From positions 1-64,000 of the forward strand of contig NZ_WTPY01000012.1 in the NCBI RefSeq assembly GCF_011378905.1: a DNA stretch of 64,000 bases. The letters run 5' to 3'. The translations under genes were made by a program, and so were the position numbers. Positions 9,036 to 17,840 of the stretch are shown here, piece after piece. Position 1 is the first letter of the stretch. The number at the start of each line of letters is the position of its first letter. A model generated the notes under the pieces. It ran no database searches, was not told the origin of the DNA, and was given only the letters and a program-made list of their open reading frames with translations. This DNA is from Paraglaciecola sp. 20A4. Lineage in GTDB: Bacteria > Pseudomonadota > Gammaproteobacteria > Enterobacterales > Alteromonadaceae.

Positions 9036-10634
9036 ATGGAAATAGTTTGGCTTTTATTCGCCTTCGTTGGCGGCTTAAGTATGAAGCAATTAGGCTTGCC
9101 GCCACTGATCGGTTTTTTAGGCGCCGGCTTTTTATTAAATTACTTTGGTTTTGAAAGCTCAGAAAATCTGCAATCATTAGCAGACCTGGGTATCACTTTG
9201 ATGCTCTTCACCATAGGCTTAAAACTGAATATCCGCGACTTACTCAAACCAGAAGTATGGATAACGAGCGCTCAGCACCTGCTGATTTGGGTGTTGATGG
9301 TAACAGGGATAATGTTTGGTATAGGTTATCTGGGGTTGTCTTACTTAGCTGATATGTCGTTGCAACAAGCCGCCTTACTTGCCTTTGCTTTGAGTTTTAG
9401 TAGCACAGTTTGTGTGGTGAAAATATTGGAAGAAAGTGGCGAGATGAAAACGCGCCACGGGAAAATAGCCATCGGCGTACTGGTTATGCAAGATATCTTC
9501 GCTGTGCTATTTCTGGTTTTTGCGGCAGGTAAAACTCCTACTTTATGGGCATTTGCCTTGTTCGCGCTGTGGTTCGCCCGTCCTATATTCTACCGCCTGA
9601 TCAACAGTGCTGGTCACGGCGAGTTATTGCCCTTAACGGGCTTTTTGTTTGCATTAGGCGGTTACCATCTATTTGATTTAGTCGGCGTAAAAGGAGATTT
9701 AGGGGCGTTAATTATGGGGATGTTAATTGCCCCGCATGTTAAGGCGTCAGAACTCAGTAAGTCTCTTCTGAGTTTCAAAGATTTGTTTTTGGTTGGCTTC
9801 TTCTTATCCATTGGATTAATCGCTCTGCCAGACATGGAAATGGTCATGGTGGCACTATTGCTGTGCGTATTGGTACCCCTTAAGTTTCTACTGTTTTTCA
9901 CTACGTTTGTGCAATTCAAGCTACGAGCACGTACGGCATACCTATCCGGTTTGGTGCTTAGTAACTTTAGCGAATTTGGTTTAATAGTCGCAGCATTGGC
10001 GGTGAGCTCCGGTTGGTTTAGCCCTCAGTGGCTAGTCATTATTGCCCTTTCTGTATCGTTTTCTTTTATCTTTACCAGCTTGCGTTATAAATCAGCCCAT
10101 AGTCAGTATCTAAAACTTAAATCCTTGTTACGCCAATATGAAAGTAACGTTAGATTGAAGGAAGATATATATCAGCAACCGGAAGGGGCAAGCGTATTAC
10201 TTATTGGTATGGGCCGAGTCGGTAGAGGCGCGTTTAGCGCACTGTCGCCTTCGCTAGGGGATGAATTATGTGGTGTTGACGCTGACCCCCAGCGGGTACG
10301 AAAGCTTCAAGATGAAGGTTTAAAAGTGATAGTAGGTGATGGGGAAGATGCCGATATGTGGGAAAATGTAGATACCACAGATGTCAGACTGATTCTCCTG
10401 GCATTACCGTCTATCGATGATACCGCGCATATTACCCAACAGCTTAGAGTTGCCGAGTACCAAGGTAAAATAGCTGCCATCGCTCGTTATGACGATGAAG
10501 TTGAAAAGCTTATGTCGACTGGTACCGACTATGTATTTAACATGTTTACCGAAGCGGGCGCGGGCTTAGCGGAAGAAAGCTTGCGTATGTTAAGTGGCGA
10601 AGGTGAGTATGAGGTGGCCAAACCCCTGCCATAA
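9036..10634 (+). CDS. Kef/CPA2-type monovalent cation:proton antiporter with TrkA-N domain
   Basis: Predicted inner-membrane K+ or Na+/H+ exchanger of the CPA2 superfamily (KefB/YbaL-like). About 12 membrane helices fill residues 1-350. A cytoplasmic Rossmann domain starts near 383, with the nucleotide-binding motif GMGRVG near residue 390 and the acidic GVDADPQRV after the second strand, as in RCK/TrkA-N regulatory domains. There is no C-terminal TrkA-C domain; the protein ends at 532 residues. It is a single gene. The ion, and whether ligands such as glutathione or NAD gate it, cannot be read from sequence. Confidence 0.88.
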   Translation: MEIVWLLFAFVGGLSMKQLGLPPLIGFLGAGFLLNYFGFESSENLQSLADLGITLMLFTIGLKLNIRDLLKPEVWITSAQHLLIWVLMVTGIMFGIGYLGLSYLADMSLQQAALLAFALSFSSTVCVVKILEESGEMKTRHGKIAIGVLVMQDIFAVLFLVFAAGKTPTLWAFALFALWFARPIFYRLINSAGHGELLPLTGFLFALGGYHLFDLVGVKGDLGALIMGMLIAPHVKASELSKSLLSFKDLFLVGFFLSIGLIALPDMEMVMVALLLCVLVPLKFLLFFTTFVQFKLRARTAYLSGLVLSNFSEFGLIVAALAVSSGWFSPQWLVIIALSVSFSFIFTSLRYKSAHSQYLKLKSLLRQYESNVRLKEDIYQQPEGASVLLIGMGRVGRGAFSALSPSLGDELCGVDADPQRVRKLQDEGLKVIVGDGEDADMWENVDTTDVRLILLALPSIDDTAHITQQLRVAEYQGKIAAIARYDDEVEKLMSTGTDYVFNMFTEAGAGLAEESLRMLSGEGEYEVAKPLP

Positions 10635-10796
10635 AGGCGGTTCTATACGTTGATGTGCGACATACTCTATTACGTTAAACATAGTATGAGGATAGGGTGT
10701 GCATGCTAGCATTTACGGTATTGATGCTCATTTTCACACTTTATTTACCGAGTTGCACCGAGTTGTACTCTGTGCAATTAGCACTAGGGGCTACAA

Positions 10797-11792
10797 ATGA
10801 AAATTTTATATATATTGGCAGGCGTGATTTTTAGTTTGTCTTTAGCGGCCAAACCGTTGGACGTAAAATCGTTAAGTTATGATGCGACATTGAGTGACGT
10901 AGCGTATCCATTCCCAGTACAGCATTTTGCGCTCGATTCTCAAGGTCAGTCGTTAGATATGGCGTATATGTACTTACCTTCTACTGACAACAAAGAAGTT
11001 GTTGTATTACTGCATGGCAAAAATTTCAATAGCGCTTATTGGCAGTCCACCGCTAGCTATTTGCACGAACAGGGCTATGGCGTTCTGATGCCCGATCAAA
11101 TCGGCTTTGGTAAGTCTTCCAAGATGGTGGACTATCAGTATTCGTTTGCAACGTTAGCTCAGCATACAAAGGCACTTATTGATTCCCTCGGTCTAAATAA
11201 CAGTATTATTCTTGGTCATTCAATGGGGGGCATGTTGGCTACTCGGTTTGCCTTGATGTTTCCAGAAAATGTCACGCGATTGGTTTTGGTTAATCCTATA
11301 GGACTAGAGAATTATCTTATTTATACGCAATATCGAGATCCTGAGTTCTTCTATCAACAAGAATTGAAAAAAAGTGCCGAATCTATTCAAGCCTACCAGC
11401 AGAAAAATTATTATGCCGGTAAGTGGAATCAAGATTACGCTATGCTGACTTATTTTTTAATTGGTCAAGCGCAAGGAGGAGATAAAGACACCATTGCTCG
11501 AGTGAACGCGTTAACCTACGACATGATATTTACCCAGCCGGTAATCGAAGAATTCAAGTATTTACAAGTACCAACGCGGTTAATATTAGGCACCAGAGAC
11601 AGAACAGCGCCGGGACGCAATTGGCAAAAAGAAGGTAATACCCATCAGCTAGGACGCTATGATTTACTAGGAGCGCGGGTGGTAAAACAGCTTAAAGACG
11701 GAAAATTATATCCGTTGACTGGATTAGGCCATTTACCGCAAATAGAAGATTTCTCGCGTTTTAAAGTGGTACTCGAGCAAGCATTAGACTAA
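10797..11792 (+). CDS. Exported alpha/beta hydrolase
   Basis: Serine hydrolase of the alpha/beta fold, 331 residues, with an N-terminal hydrophobic segment (residues ~2-18) that looks like a signal peptide and would place it in the periplasm or membrane. The catalytic triad is visible: Ser142 in GHSMGG, Asp268 in LGTRDRTAPG and His312 in GLGHLPQIE. HGKNFNSAYW forms the oxyanion loop. The substrate is unknown, and the cap region (~170-250) is where specificity would reside. It is transcribed alone. The upstream 160 bp contain a tandem 10-mer (ACCGAGTTGC/T) at 10747-10766. Confidence 0.88.
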   Translation: MKILYILAGVIFSLSLAAKPLDVKSLSYDATLSDVAYPFPVQHFALDSQGQSLDMAYMYLPSTDNKEVVVLLHGKNFNSAYWQSTASYLHEQGYGVLMPDQIGFGKSSKMVDYQYSFATLAQHTKALIDSLGLNNSIILGHSMGGMLATRFALMFPENVTRLVLVNPIGLENYLIYTQYRDPEFFYQQELKKSAESIQAYQQKNYYAGKWNQDYAMLTYFLIGQAQGGDKDTIARVNALTYDMIFTQPVIEEFKYLQVPTRLILGTRDRTAPGRNWQKEGNTHQLGRYDLLGARVVKQLKDGKLYPLTGLGHLPQIEDFSRFKVVLEQALD

Positions 11793-12230
11793 GTCAGTGG
11801 TGCGCAAAAACGCACGAATTTACGGTATTATCAACTCGTCAACGTTAAGTGTTGTTTATCGTTAAAGCACCAGCACCAGCACCAGTATCACCTGCGGGTG
11901 CAATTTTTCCCCTATATTTTATTTGTATTTAAACGTTCTTACACCTCTGAGACACAATGGTATTCAGATTCTAACTACGGGTGTTTCTAAACGCTATATC
12001 GAGCATCTGTTAATCTTAATGCTTTTCAAAAAAACAGTTATATATATTTTCTATAAGGTGATTATATAAAAACCCCTATTATCATTGTAAAAGCATGTAT
12101 ATAGACTTGGCTCCATTATCTAAGTACGCATTGATTAAGCGATAGATATGTTGCTAGAAGACATCACTATATCGTCTTCTAATTCTTAGTCCTGCAAAGC
12201 TTAGGGACGTTAATTTTGGTGGATAAAATC
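11793..12230. other. Intergenic region before the ABM-repeat gene
   Basis: About 440 bp without a convincing gene. It holds three perfect AGCACC hexamers in tandem (11866-11883), a small CACC-TGCG-GGTG hairpin followed by AATTTTT (11889-11908) that may be a weak terminator for the hydrolase gene, and a very AT-rich stretch around 12030-12070. The promoter of the ABM-repeat gene should lie in the right half. Confidence 0.45.
11889..11908 (+). terminator. Possible weak terminator of the hydrolase gene
   Basis: A 4-bp GC stem (CACC/GGTG, TCGC-type loop TGCG) is followed by CAA and five T. The stem is short, so efficiency would be low. Confidence 0.35.
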
Positions 12231-12971
12231 ATGTTTGAAAATTTTGGATGGATAGTGGAAGCGAAACTTAAAGCCGGTCAGTTAGAAAACTTTAAAGGCG
12301 TAATGAATTCACAAGTAAATCGAGCTCTATTAGAAGATGGCACCAAAAATTACCAATATTATATGTCCGATGAAGGGGATATTTTAGTTTTTGAGCGTTT
12401 TAAAGATGCTGATTCTTCACATGAGCATATTGAAAACTGGGACGCGCATGCTGAACGTTGGATTGATGCGGCCGCGCCGACACGCATGGTGCATCTAGGC
12501 GATCTTCCTGATGATGTACGAGAACGACATTCAGCGCTGAACCCACTTTGGTTAAAACCCTTTGGTGGATTTGCGAGAACAGATTCTCAAGGAAGTGCCC
12601 TAACGTCTGAAGGGAATACCACTTTTGAAAACATTGGTTGGATCGTCGAAGCGAAACTGAATGATGGGCAATTGGCAAACTTTACACAGGTAATGGAATC
12701 TCAAGTTGAGCGAGCGTTGACTGAAGAGGGCACATTGAATTATCAATATTACATGTCTGATGCAGGTGATATTTTAGTCTACGAGCGCTTCAAAGATATA
12801 GCATCAGCCTATATACACATTCAAAACTGGGACGATCACGCTGAGCGTTGGGCGGTCGCGGCAATGCCTACAAGAATGATGCATTTAGGGGATTTACCGC
12901 AAGAGCTTAGAGCAAAACACGCTGCGCTTAGCCCGCTTTTATTGAAACCGTTAGGTGGCTTTGCAAAATAG
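12231..12971 (+). CDS. Tandem two-repeat ABM-like (dimeric alpha-beta barrel) protein
   Basis: A 246-residue protein made of two copies of one ~113-residue unit: residues 3-115 and 133-245, joined by a 17-residue linker rich in Ser, Thr and Gly. About 80 of 113 positions are identical by hand count. Each unit starts ENxGWIVEAKL, has NYQYYMSDxGDILVxERFKD in the middle, and ends LLKPxGGFA. The pattern resembles antibiotic-biosynthesis-monooxygenase-type ferredoxin-like folds that normally dimerise, so this chain would be an internally fused dimer. There is no signal peptide, and function and substrate are unknown. The frame also opens at TTG 12216 and GTG 12219, but ATG 12231 has GGTGG eight bases upstream and is preferred. 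Confidence 0.8.
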   Translation: MFENFGWIVEAKLKAGQLENFKGVMNSQVNRALLEDGTKNYQYYMSDEGDILVFERFKDADSSHEHIENWDAHAERWIDAAAPTRMVHLGDLPDDVRERHSALNPLWLKPFGGFARTDSQGSALTSEGNTTFENIGWIVEAKLNDGQLANFTQVMESQVERALTEEGTLNYQYYMSDAGDILVYERFKDIASAYIHIQNWDDHAERWAVAAMPTRMMHLGDLPQELRAKHAALSPLLLKPLGGFAK

Positions 12972-13287
12972 ACTCACTTTGGAAAACGGGTGACTTATTT
13001 TATCGAGCCACCGTAGAAAGGGAGATGGCTGTGCGACCTGATTTTTAGGTCGCCAAACCTATATATAAGATACCATTTCAGATTTATCCAACCAAAATTA
13101 TTATTATTCTCTGGTGGCACTGTTTTAGGCCAGTTCACGACGCCGCATATCTTTCCTTAAACTACCTCTAAACATGCTTTGAGAGTAGAGAGGCTAAATA
13201 ACACCTATTTCCTACTTTTTTATCAATCGTTAAAATCATCGCTTTTTCCCAATGTAACTGTTCTGCTAAAAAGTGTTTCAATTTATT

Positions 13288-13303
13288 AGTTAGCTTGCTA
13301 AGT
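13288..13303. promoter_or_regulatory. SlyA/MarR-type operator 1
   Basis: The core TTAGCTTGCTAA (13290-13301) matches the SlyA consensus TTAGCAAGCTAA except in the centre. It overlaps the -35 box of the operon promoter, so a bound regulator would block RNA polymerase. It is followed by GTAAATT, as is operator 2. Confidence 0.7.
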
Positions 13304-13322
13304 AAATTATCGACCCTATAAT
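13295..13322 (+). promoter_or_regulatory. Promoter of the slyA-like efflux operon
   Basis: TTGCTA (13295-13300) and a perfect TATAAT (13317-13322) are separated by 16 bp, a good sigma-70 arrangement. The -35 box lies in operator 1 and operator 2 begins one base after the -10 box, so transcription start falls inside operator 2. Confidence 0.65.
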
Positions 13323-13338
13323 ACTTAGCATGCTAAGT
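13323..13338. promoter_or_regulatory. SlyA/MarR-type operator 2
   Basis: ACTTAGCATGCTAAGT is a perfect 16-bp palindrome with the SlyA-like core TTAGCATGCTAA. Its centre is 35 bp from that of operator 1. The two 16-mers agree at 14 positions. It covers the likely transcription start. Confidence 0.72.
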
Positions 13339-13390
13339 AAATTGCACTGCCTGTTTTTAGATTCAGGAGAAAGAATAATATGAGGTTCAG

Positions 13391-13873
13391 ATGTCAGGTA
13401 ACAAACTTGAATACCGAAAGTTGAATGATCCTGCTTTAGGATGGTTATTGGGGCGAGTATTTCGTTTATGGCGCAGCGCTATCACTAAGACAGTTAGTCC
13501 CATGGGCATGACTGAGGCGCGTTGGTCAGTGTTAATGAATCTAAAGACACTAGGGGAAGGAACGTCACAACATATGCTAGCAAGCGAGCTTGGTATAGAG
13601 ATGGCATCCTTGAGCCGTACTGTTAATCAATTAGTTACGCTGAATTTAGTGGAGCGACGAGTGCATCCAAATGATGGTCGTTGCCATTGCTTATGGTTTA
13701 CTTCCACAGGCCGTGAGTGCATGCAGACGTTATCTGGCGGGGTTGATTTAGTACGCTGTGAATTAACTAAAGACGTGAGCGCTGAAGAACTGGATATTGT
13801 GTTCAGTGTTCTTAAAAAAATTGAACACAATGCCTGCTCCATGCTTAACAAAGACAATGAAGGTGGGAGATAG
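13391..13873 (+). CDS. MarR/SlyA-family transcriptional regulator
   Basis: Winged-helix regulator of 160 residues, closely patterned on SlyA: LARLxRIWR-like N-terminal helix (GRVFRLWRSAITKTV), the recognition region LGIEMASLSRTVNQLVTLNLVERR, and the wing DGRCHCLWFT. It likely represses its own operon by binding the two palindromes at the promoter and is released by a small phenolic or lipophilic ligand, as is usual for the family. GAGG lies five bases before the ATG at 13391; an out-of-frame ATG at 13380 is ignored. It is followed after 2 bp by the HlyD-type gene. Confidence 0.9.
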   Translation: MSGNKLEYRKLNDPALGWLLGRVFRLWRSAITKTVSPMGMTEARWSVLMNLKTLGEGTSQHMLASELGIEMASLSRTVNQLVTLNLVERRVHPNDGRCHCLWFTSTGRECMQTLSGGVDLVRCELTKDVSAEELDIVFSVLKKIEHNACSMLNKDNEGGR

Positions 13874-13875
13874 AG

Positions 13876-14940
13876 ATGGCTCCAGACCAAATATTTAAGC
13901 GTTGGGTACATATCGCCCTAGCCATTTTCGCCTTGTCTTTCGTGTATTTTCTATGTGCAGATTTATGGATGCCCATCAGCACGCAGTCTCGGGTATTACA
14001 TCCCGTGGTGAATATATCTGCCAAAGTGAGTGGGCAAGTGCAAGTGGTTCACGTACAAAACAATGAGAGCGTTAAAAAAGGGCAAATTCTGTTCAGTGTA
14101 GATAAGCGCCCTTATATGCTTGCAGTCGATAAAGCCAAACTCGCGGTGGAAAGTGCGGCGCAAACCAATATTGAATTAGATGCTTCAATTGCTGCGGCTC
14201 AGGCTAAAGTCGCTGCCAGCCAAGCGGATGTGGATGAACTTGAATTGGAAGTTGAACGAGTAGAGAACTTAATTAAGTCCAATACTGTGTCTCGTCAGCT
14301 ATACGATCAAACAAAAGCAAATTATCGTGCTGCTCAGGCTCAGGTAGCAGCAGTTAAGGCTGACGTGGTTAAGTATCAAGCCCAGCGAGGTCACAATGGA
14401 AATAAAAATCTGTTGTTACGGCAAGCAGAAAATGCCTTAGAAAGTGCCCAATTACAGCTTTTTTATGCTGATGTTCGCTCTGAGGTCAGCGGGCACATTA
14501 CTAACTTGCAGTTGTCACCAGGGAATTACGCCCAAGCGGGTTCCCCTGTTGCTGCTGTAGTGGTAGAAAAAGGGGATGTTGTCGCGGACTTTCGAGAAAA
14601 ATCTCTTAACCATGTAAGGATTGGCAATGAAGCCAGCGTGGTATTTGATGCGTTCCCTGGTCGGGTGTTTATTGCCAAAGTGGTGTCCATTGATGCGGGT
14701 ATTAAAGATGGGCAAATGAGCGCGAATGGCACATTAGCGGATCCGGAAAATTCAGATAGGTGGGTGAGAGATGCACAATATATGCGAACGCATTTAGCCT
14801 TGATTGACCAGCCAACCCTATTGCAGTCAATGCCGTCGGGTGCAAGAGCGACAGTGCAGTTACTTCCTATTGGTGGACTCGCGTCTTGGTTAGGCAAGGC
14901 ACAAGCTCACGTTATAAGCGTTATTCATTACATTTACTGA
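13876..14940 (+). CDS. HlyD/EmrA-family membrane fusion protein
   Basis: Periplasmic adaptor of an efflux system, 354 residues. One N-terminal membrane anchor (~12-33) is followed by a biotinyl-lipoyl half-motif (VNISAKVSGQVQVVHVQNNE), an alanine-rich coiled-coil hairpin (~80-170) and the second lipoyl half (SEVSGHITNLQLSPGNYAQAG), then a beta-barrel domain. It starts 2 bp after the regulator gene and ends 10 bp before the DUF2955 gene, so the three are one operon. No outer-membrane TolC-type gene is next to it, so a TolC encoded elsewhere may complete the pump. Confidence 0.9.
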   Translation: MAPDQIFKRWVHIALAIFALSFVYFLCADLWMPISTQSRVLHPVVNISAKVSGQVQVVHVQNNESVKKGQILFSVDKRPYMLAVDKAKLAVESAAQTNIELDASIAAAQAKVAASQADVDELELEVERVENLIKSNTVSRQLYDQTKANYRAAQAQVAAVKADVVKYQAQRGHNGNKNLLLRQAENALESAQLQLFYADVRSEVSGHITNLQLSPGNYAQAGSPVAAVVVEKGDVVADFREKSLNHVRIGNEASVVFDAFPGRVFIAKVVSIDAGIKDGQMSANGTLADPENSDRWVRDAQYMRTHLALIDQPTLLQSMPSGARATVQLLPIGGLASWLGKAQAHVISVIHYIY

Positions 14941-14950
14941 GGGGTCTTAG

Positions 14951-16042
14951 ATGGGAAAGCTTACCTTACTCTTACCCTTTAAGCGCAGGGGCAGTGTCGC
15001 GCGTCCAGCGCATCGAGCACTGACGCCTAATGAAGTGCGCCAATGCTTACGAGTGGCCTTTGGGGCTGCGTTAGGGTTTACTATCAGTAAATTAATGGGC
15101 TGGAATTATGGGACGTTTTTTACCGTTTATCCCATGTTGTTACTGGGCATGGTTCCAGTATTAAATAGTCATTTAATTCGTCAATTTCTAGCAAATATGA
15201 CATTAGTCAGTATTTTTGTCTTTGTGGTGCAAGGCATGTTTGGGGATCAGCCAGTGCCTATGACGGTTGCAGTGTTTTTGATTTTCACGTTTATGTTTCG
15301 TTGCATGTCCCAAGGAGCGAACTTTTTGTTCGGCGCTGCGGGCATGGTGGGACTATCGATGCAATTACATTTTGCTAGCTATAGCAGTGCATCGGTGAGT
15401 GACTTAGTGATGTCTAATGTTGCCGCGAGTCTGTTAACTGTATTAATAGCGATGCTGATGCATTTATTGTTTCCCGACGTTGAAGCCAGAGCTCGGCCCC
15501 CAGCCGTAGATAAGCCCAAAAATAATGAACGTCATGAGGTCATACTCGCCTCTACTGTGGCAACCCTGTCCTTTATTATTTTTCAGGTTTTAGACTTACA
15601 AGGCTCATTATCGGCTCAGGTTTCATCAATATTGATTTTGTTTCCACTCAATTGGTATGGCGCGGGACGGGCGGCGTTCAACCGGGCTATTGGTACCTTG
15701 GTGGGTTGCAATGTGGGTTTAGTATGGCAATTCGTGTTACTGGATCATTCGGGGTTGCTTTGGTTTGTATCAATAGCGTTGTGGATAAGTGTGATGTTAT
15801 TTGCACGCTATCACATGCTCGAGGGCGGGGGATCGGGTGCAGGTTTTGGCGCCATGACAACGATGGGGATCTTATTCGGTCAGTATTTATCACCTCAGCA
15901 GGATTTAGTTTACAACGCCTTGTACCGCTTCACTTCAGTTACCGTCTCGGTCGCAGCCACATTAACTGCGGTGTATTTAATGCACTGTTTTCTTAATCAG
16001 TTTGTTGCCACACGCTTTGTGGTGGTTAATTCTGCACCTTGA
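14951..16042 (+). CDS. DUF2955/FUSC-type inner-membrane protein of the efflux operon
   Basis: Polytopic membrane protein of 363 residues with two halves, each with several hydrophobic helices (~35-170 and ~190-350) separated by a charged loop (EARARPPAVDKPKNNER). The pattern fits the DUF2955 family related to AaeB/FUSC transporters, which pair with HlyD-type adaptors for export of aromatic or lipophilic compounds. It lies last in the slyA-like operon and is followed by a strong terminator. The exported compound is not known. Confidence 0.8.
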   Translation: MGKLTLLLPFKRRGSVARPAHRALTPNEVRQCLRVAFGAALGFTISKLMGWNYGTFFTVYPMLLLGMVPVLNSHLIRQFLANMTLVSIFVFVVQGMFGDQPVPMTVAVFLIFTFMFRCMSQGANFLFGAAGMVGLSMQLHFASYSSASVSDLVMSNVAASLLTVLIAMLMHLLFPDVEARARPPAVDKPKNNERHEVILASTVATLSFIIFQVLDLQGSLSAQVSSILILFPLNWYGAGRAAFNRAIGTLVGCNVGLVWQFVLLDHSGLLWFVSIALWISVMLFARYHMLEGGGSGAGFGAMTTMGILFGQYLSPQQDLVYNALYRFTSVTVSVAATLTAVYLMHCFLNQFVATRFVVVNSAP

Positions 16043-16060
16043 AAAATGGCCTTAACCATA

Positions 16061-16089
16061 AAAAAAGAGACCACGAAGGTCTCTTTTTT
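16061..16089. terminator. Bidirectional terminator (efflux operon / pgi)
   Basis: AAAAAAGAGACC pairs with GGTCTCTTTTTT around an ACGAA loop, lying 19 bp after the efflux operon and 26 bp beyond the end of the converging pgi gene. Confidence 0.9.
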
Positions 16090-16114
16090 GTGCACTACAC
16101 TAACGGAACATTCA

Positions 16115-17758
16115 TTAACTGTTAGCTTGCCTAAAGCGTGCAATAAGCGCATTGGTAGAGCCGTCAAAAGATAAGGCTGCGTCTGTATTAACAATTTTAT
16201 CTAACACTTGATTACCTAACTCTTTACCTAGCTCAACGCCCCATTGGTCAAATGAATTCACCCCCCAAATCGCTCCTTGAACAAACACTTTGTGCTCGTA
16301 CATAGCCACTAATGCGCCAAGCGTTTTAGGATCCATTTGTTCAAACAACAAGGTGTTGCTTGGCTTGTTACCCGGCATGGTTTTATGGGTAGCTAATTTA
16401 ACACGTTCGGCTTCATCTAAGCCTTTACCTTCAAGATCGGCATAACATTCATCAAACGTTTTACCTTGCATTAGTGCTTGAGTTTGACCAAAGCAATTTG
16501 AGGCAAGCATCGCATGATGGGTGTTATCTTGATTAGGTACCTTTAGCGGAAGCATAAAATCAGCGGGGATCAACAAGGTACCTTGGTGAATAAGCTGGTG
16601 GAATGAATGCTGACCATTGGTGCCTTCGCTACCCCAGATAATTGGGCCAGTGGCGTAATCTACCGCTGTGGTATCACCGCTGATGTTCTTGCCATTACTT
16701 TCCATATCTAACTGTTGAACGTAAGCAGGGAAGCCTCGCAAGTAATGGTAGTAAGGCAATAAAACATGGCTTTGTGCGCCAAAAAAATTGATGTACCAAA
16801 CGCCTAGTAATGCCGTCAACATAGGTAAATTTTGCTCAGGTGGCGCACTTTTGAAGTGCTCGTCCATTTCAAAGGCACCTTCAAGCAATTGGCGATAATT
16901 GTCGTAACCCATGGTGAGTGCGATAGGCAAACCAATAGCAGACCACAGTGAATAACGTCCGCCGACCCAATCCCACATAGGGAATATGTTTTCTTCAGCC
17001 ATACCAAAATCTGTGGCGGCTTTGATGTTCGATGAAACCGCAATAAAGTGCTTGGCAATATCTTGCTGAGTACCACCGGCTTTCAAGAACCAGTCTTTGG
17101 CCGTTAAGGTATTCTGTAATGTCTCTTGTGTCGTGAAAGACTTAGAAGACATAACCACTAAGGTTTCTTCATGATCAAGGCCAGCCAACACATCATGAAT
17201 GTGGCATGCATCAACATTTGCCACAAAATGTACTTTAACCCCGTCAAACCAATAAGGCTTAAGGGCTTCTGACATGATTTTAGGCCCCAAGAAGGAACCA
17301 CCTATACCGATGCTTACGATTTGTTTAAGTGCTTTTCCTGTGTAACCTTTGCGTTCACCGCTGTGAATACTGGCTACAAAATGTTTAATTTTTTCTTGGC
17401 AAGCAAGCACTTCAGGCATCACATCTTGGCCATCGACATAGACCGACTGGCCAGAAAAATTGCGTAAAGCGGTGTGTAATACCGCGCGGTTTTCAGTGTG
17501 ATTAATGATGTTACCATTAAACATAGCGTCACGCTTTTGAGCGACTTGGCATTCATCGGCCAATGAGAACAAGGCTTTCATTACATCATCAGTGATCAGG
17601 TTTTTTGAGAAGTCTAATTCTATCCCGCAGGCTACCTGCTGATATTTATTAGCGCGGTTGCTATCGTTAGCGAACCAATCGCGCATATGCTGTTGTTTAA
17701 CATCTTCAGCTAAAGAGGCAAGTTTTTGCCAAGTAGGGGTGTTAGTCAACGCAGTCAT
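16115..17758 (-). CDS. pgi: Glucose-6-phosphate isomerase
   Basis: Interconverts glucose 6-phosphate and fructose 6-phosphate in glycolysis and gluconeogenesis. The 547 residues match the usual bacterial length. Family signatures are visible: [12 protein letters not shown] in the sugar-isomerase domain, [15 protein letters not shown] for phosphate binding, [16 protein letters not shown], and [14 protein letters not shown] near the C terminus. It lies downstream of tal on the same strand, but a terminator separates the two, so partial read-through or a separate promoter is likely. Confidence 0.98.
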   Translation of the reverse strand: MTALTNTPTWQKLASLAEDVKQQHMRDWFANDSNRANKYQQVACGIELDFSKNLITDDVMKALFSLADECQVAQKRDAMFNGNIINHTENRAVLHTALRNFSGQSVYVDGQDVMPEVLACQEKIKHFVASIHSGERKGYTGKALKQIVSIGIGGSFLGPKIMSEALKPYWFDGVKVHFVANVDACHIHDVLAGLDHEETLVVMSSKSFTTQETLQNTLTAKDWFLKAGGTQQDIAKHFIAVSSNIKAATDFGMAEENIFPMWDWVGGRYSLWSAIGLPIALTMGYDNYRQLLEGAFEMDEHFKSAPPEQNLPMLTALLGVWYINFFGAQSHVLLPYYHYLRGFPAYVQQLDMESNGKNISGDTTAVDYATGPIIWGSEGTNGQHSFHQLIHQGTLLIPADFMLPLKVPNQDNTHHAMLASNCFGQTQALMQGKTFDECYADLEGKGLDEAERVKLATHKTMPGNKPSNTLLFEQMDPKTLGALVAMYEHKVFVQGAIWGVNSFDQWGVELGKELGNQVLDKIVNTDAALSFDGSTNALIARFRQANS

Positions 17759-17797
17759 GCAAGACTCCTTTTGGATTAAATATCGATTTTATAAAGT

Positions 17798-17821
17798 AAA
17801 AAAAAGCGTCTAACCAGACGC
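17798..17821 (-). terminator. Intrinsic terminator after tal
   Basis: On the minus strand GCGTCT-GGTT-AGACGC is followed by an eight-T run. It sits between tal and pgi, 20 bp past the tal stop, so pgi expression from the tal promoter would be reduced. Confidence 0.8.
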
Positions 17822-17840
17822 TCTTTTCCTAATGCTTAAA

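Larger units (their letters stand above)
12972..13390. other. Regulatory region of the SlyA-type efflux operon
   Basis: About 420 bp. The left 300 bp show nothing recognisable. The right part contains the operon promoter with two related palindromes, listed separately. The spacing from promoter to the regulator start implies a leader of about 60 nt. Confidence 0.5.

Noticed and set aside
10703-10834. Short ORF of 43 codons starting with a hydrophobic stretch, overlapping the hydrolase start
   Set aside because: It overlaps the start of a well-supported gene in another frame and has no recognisable family; it may be chance coding capacity in an upstream region.
11866-11883. Three tandem AGCACC hexamers as a regulatory repeat
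   Set aside because: Three copies are too few to distinguish from chance in a GC-richer patch; CACCAG runs also occur near 46487.
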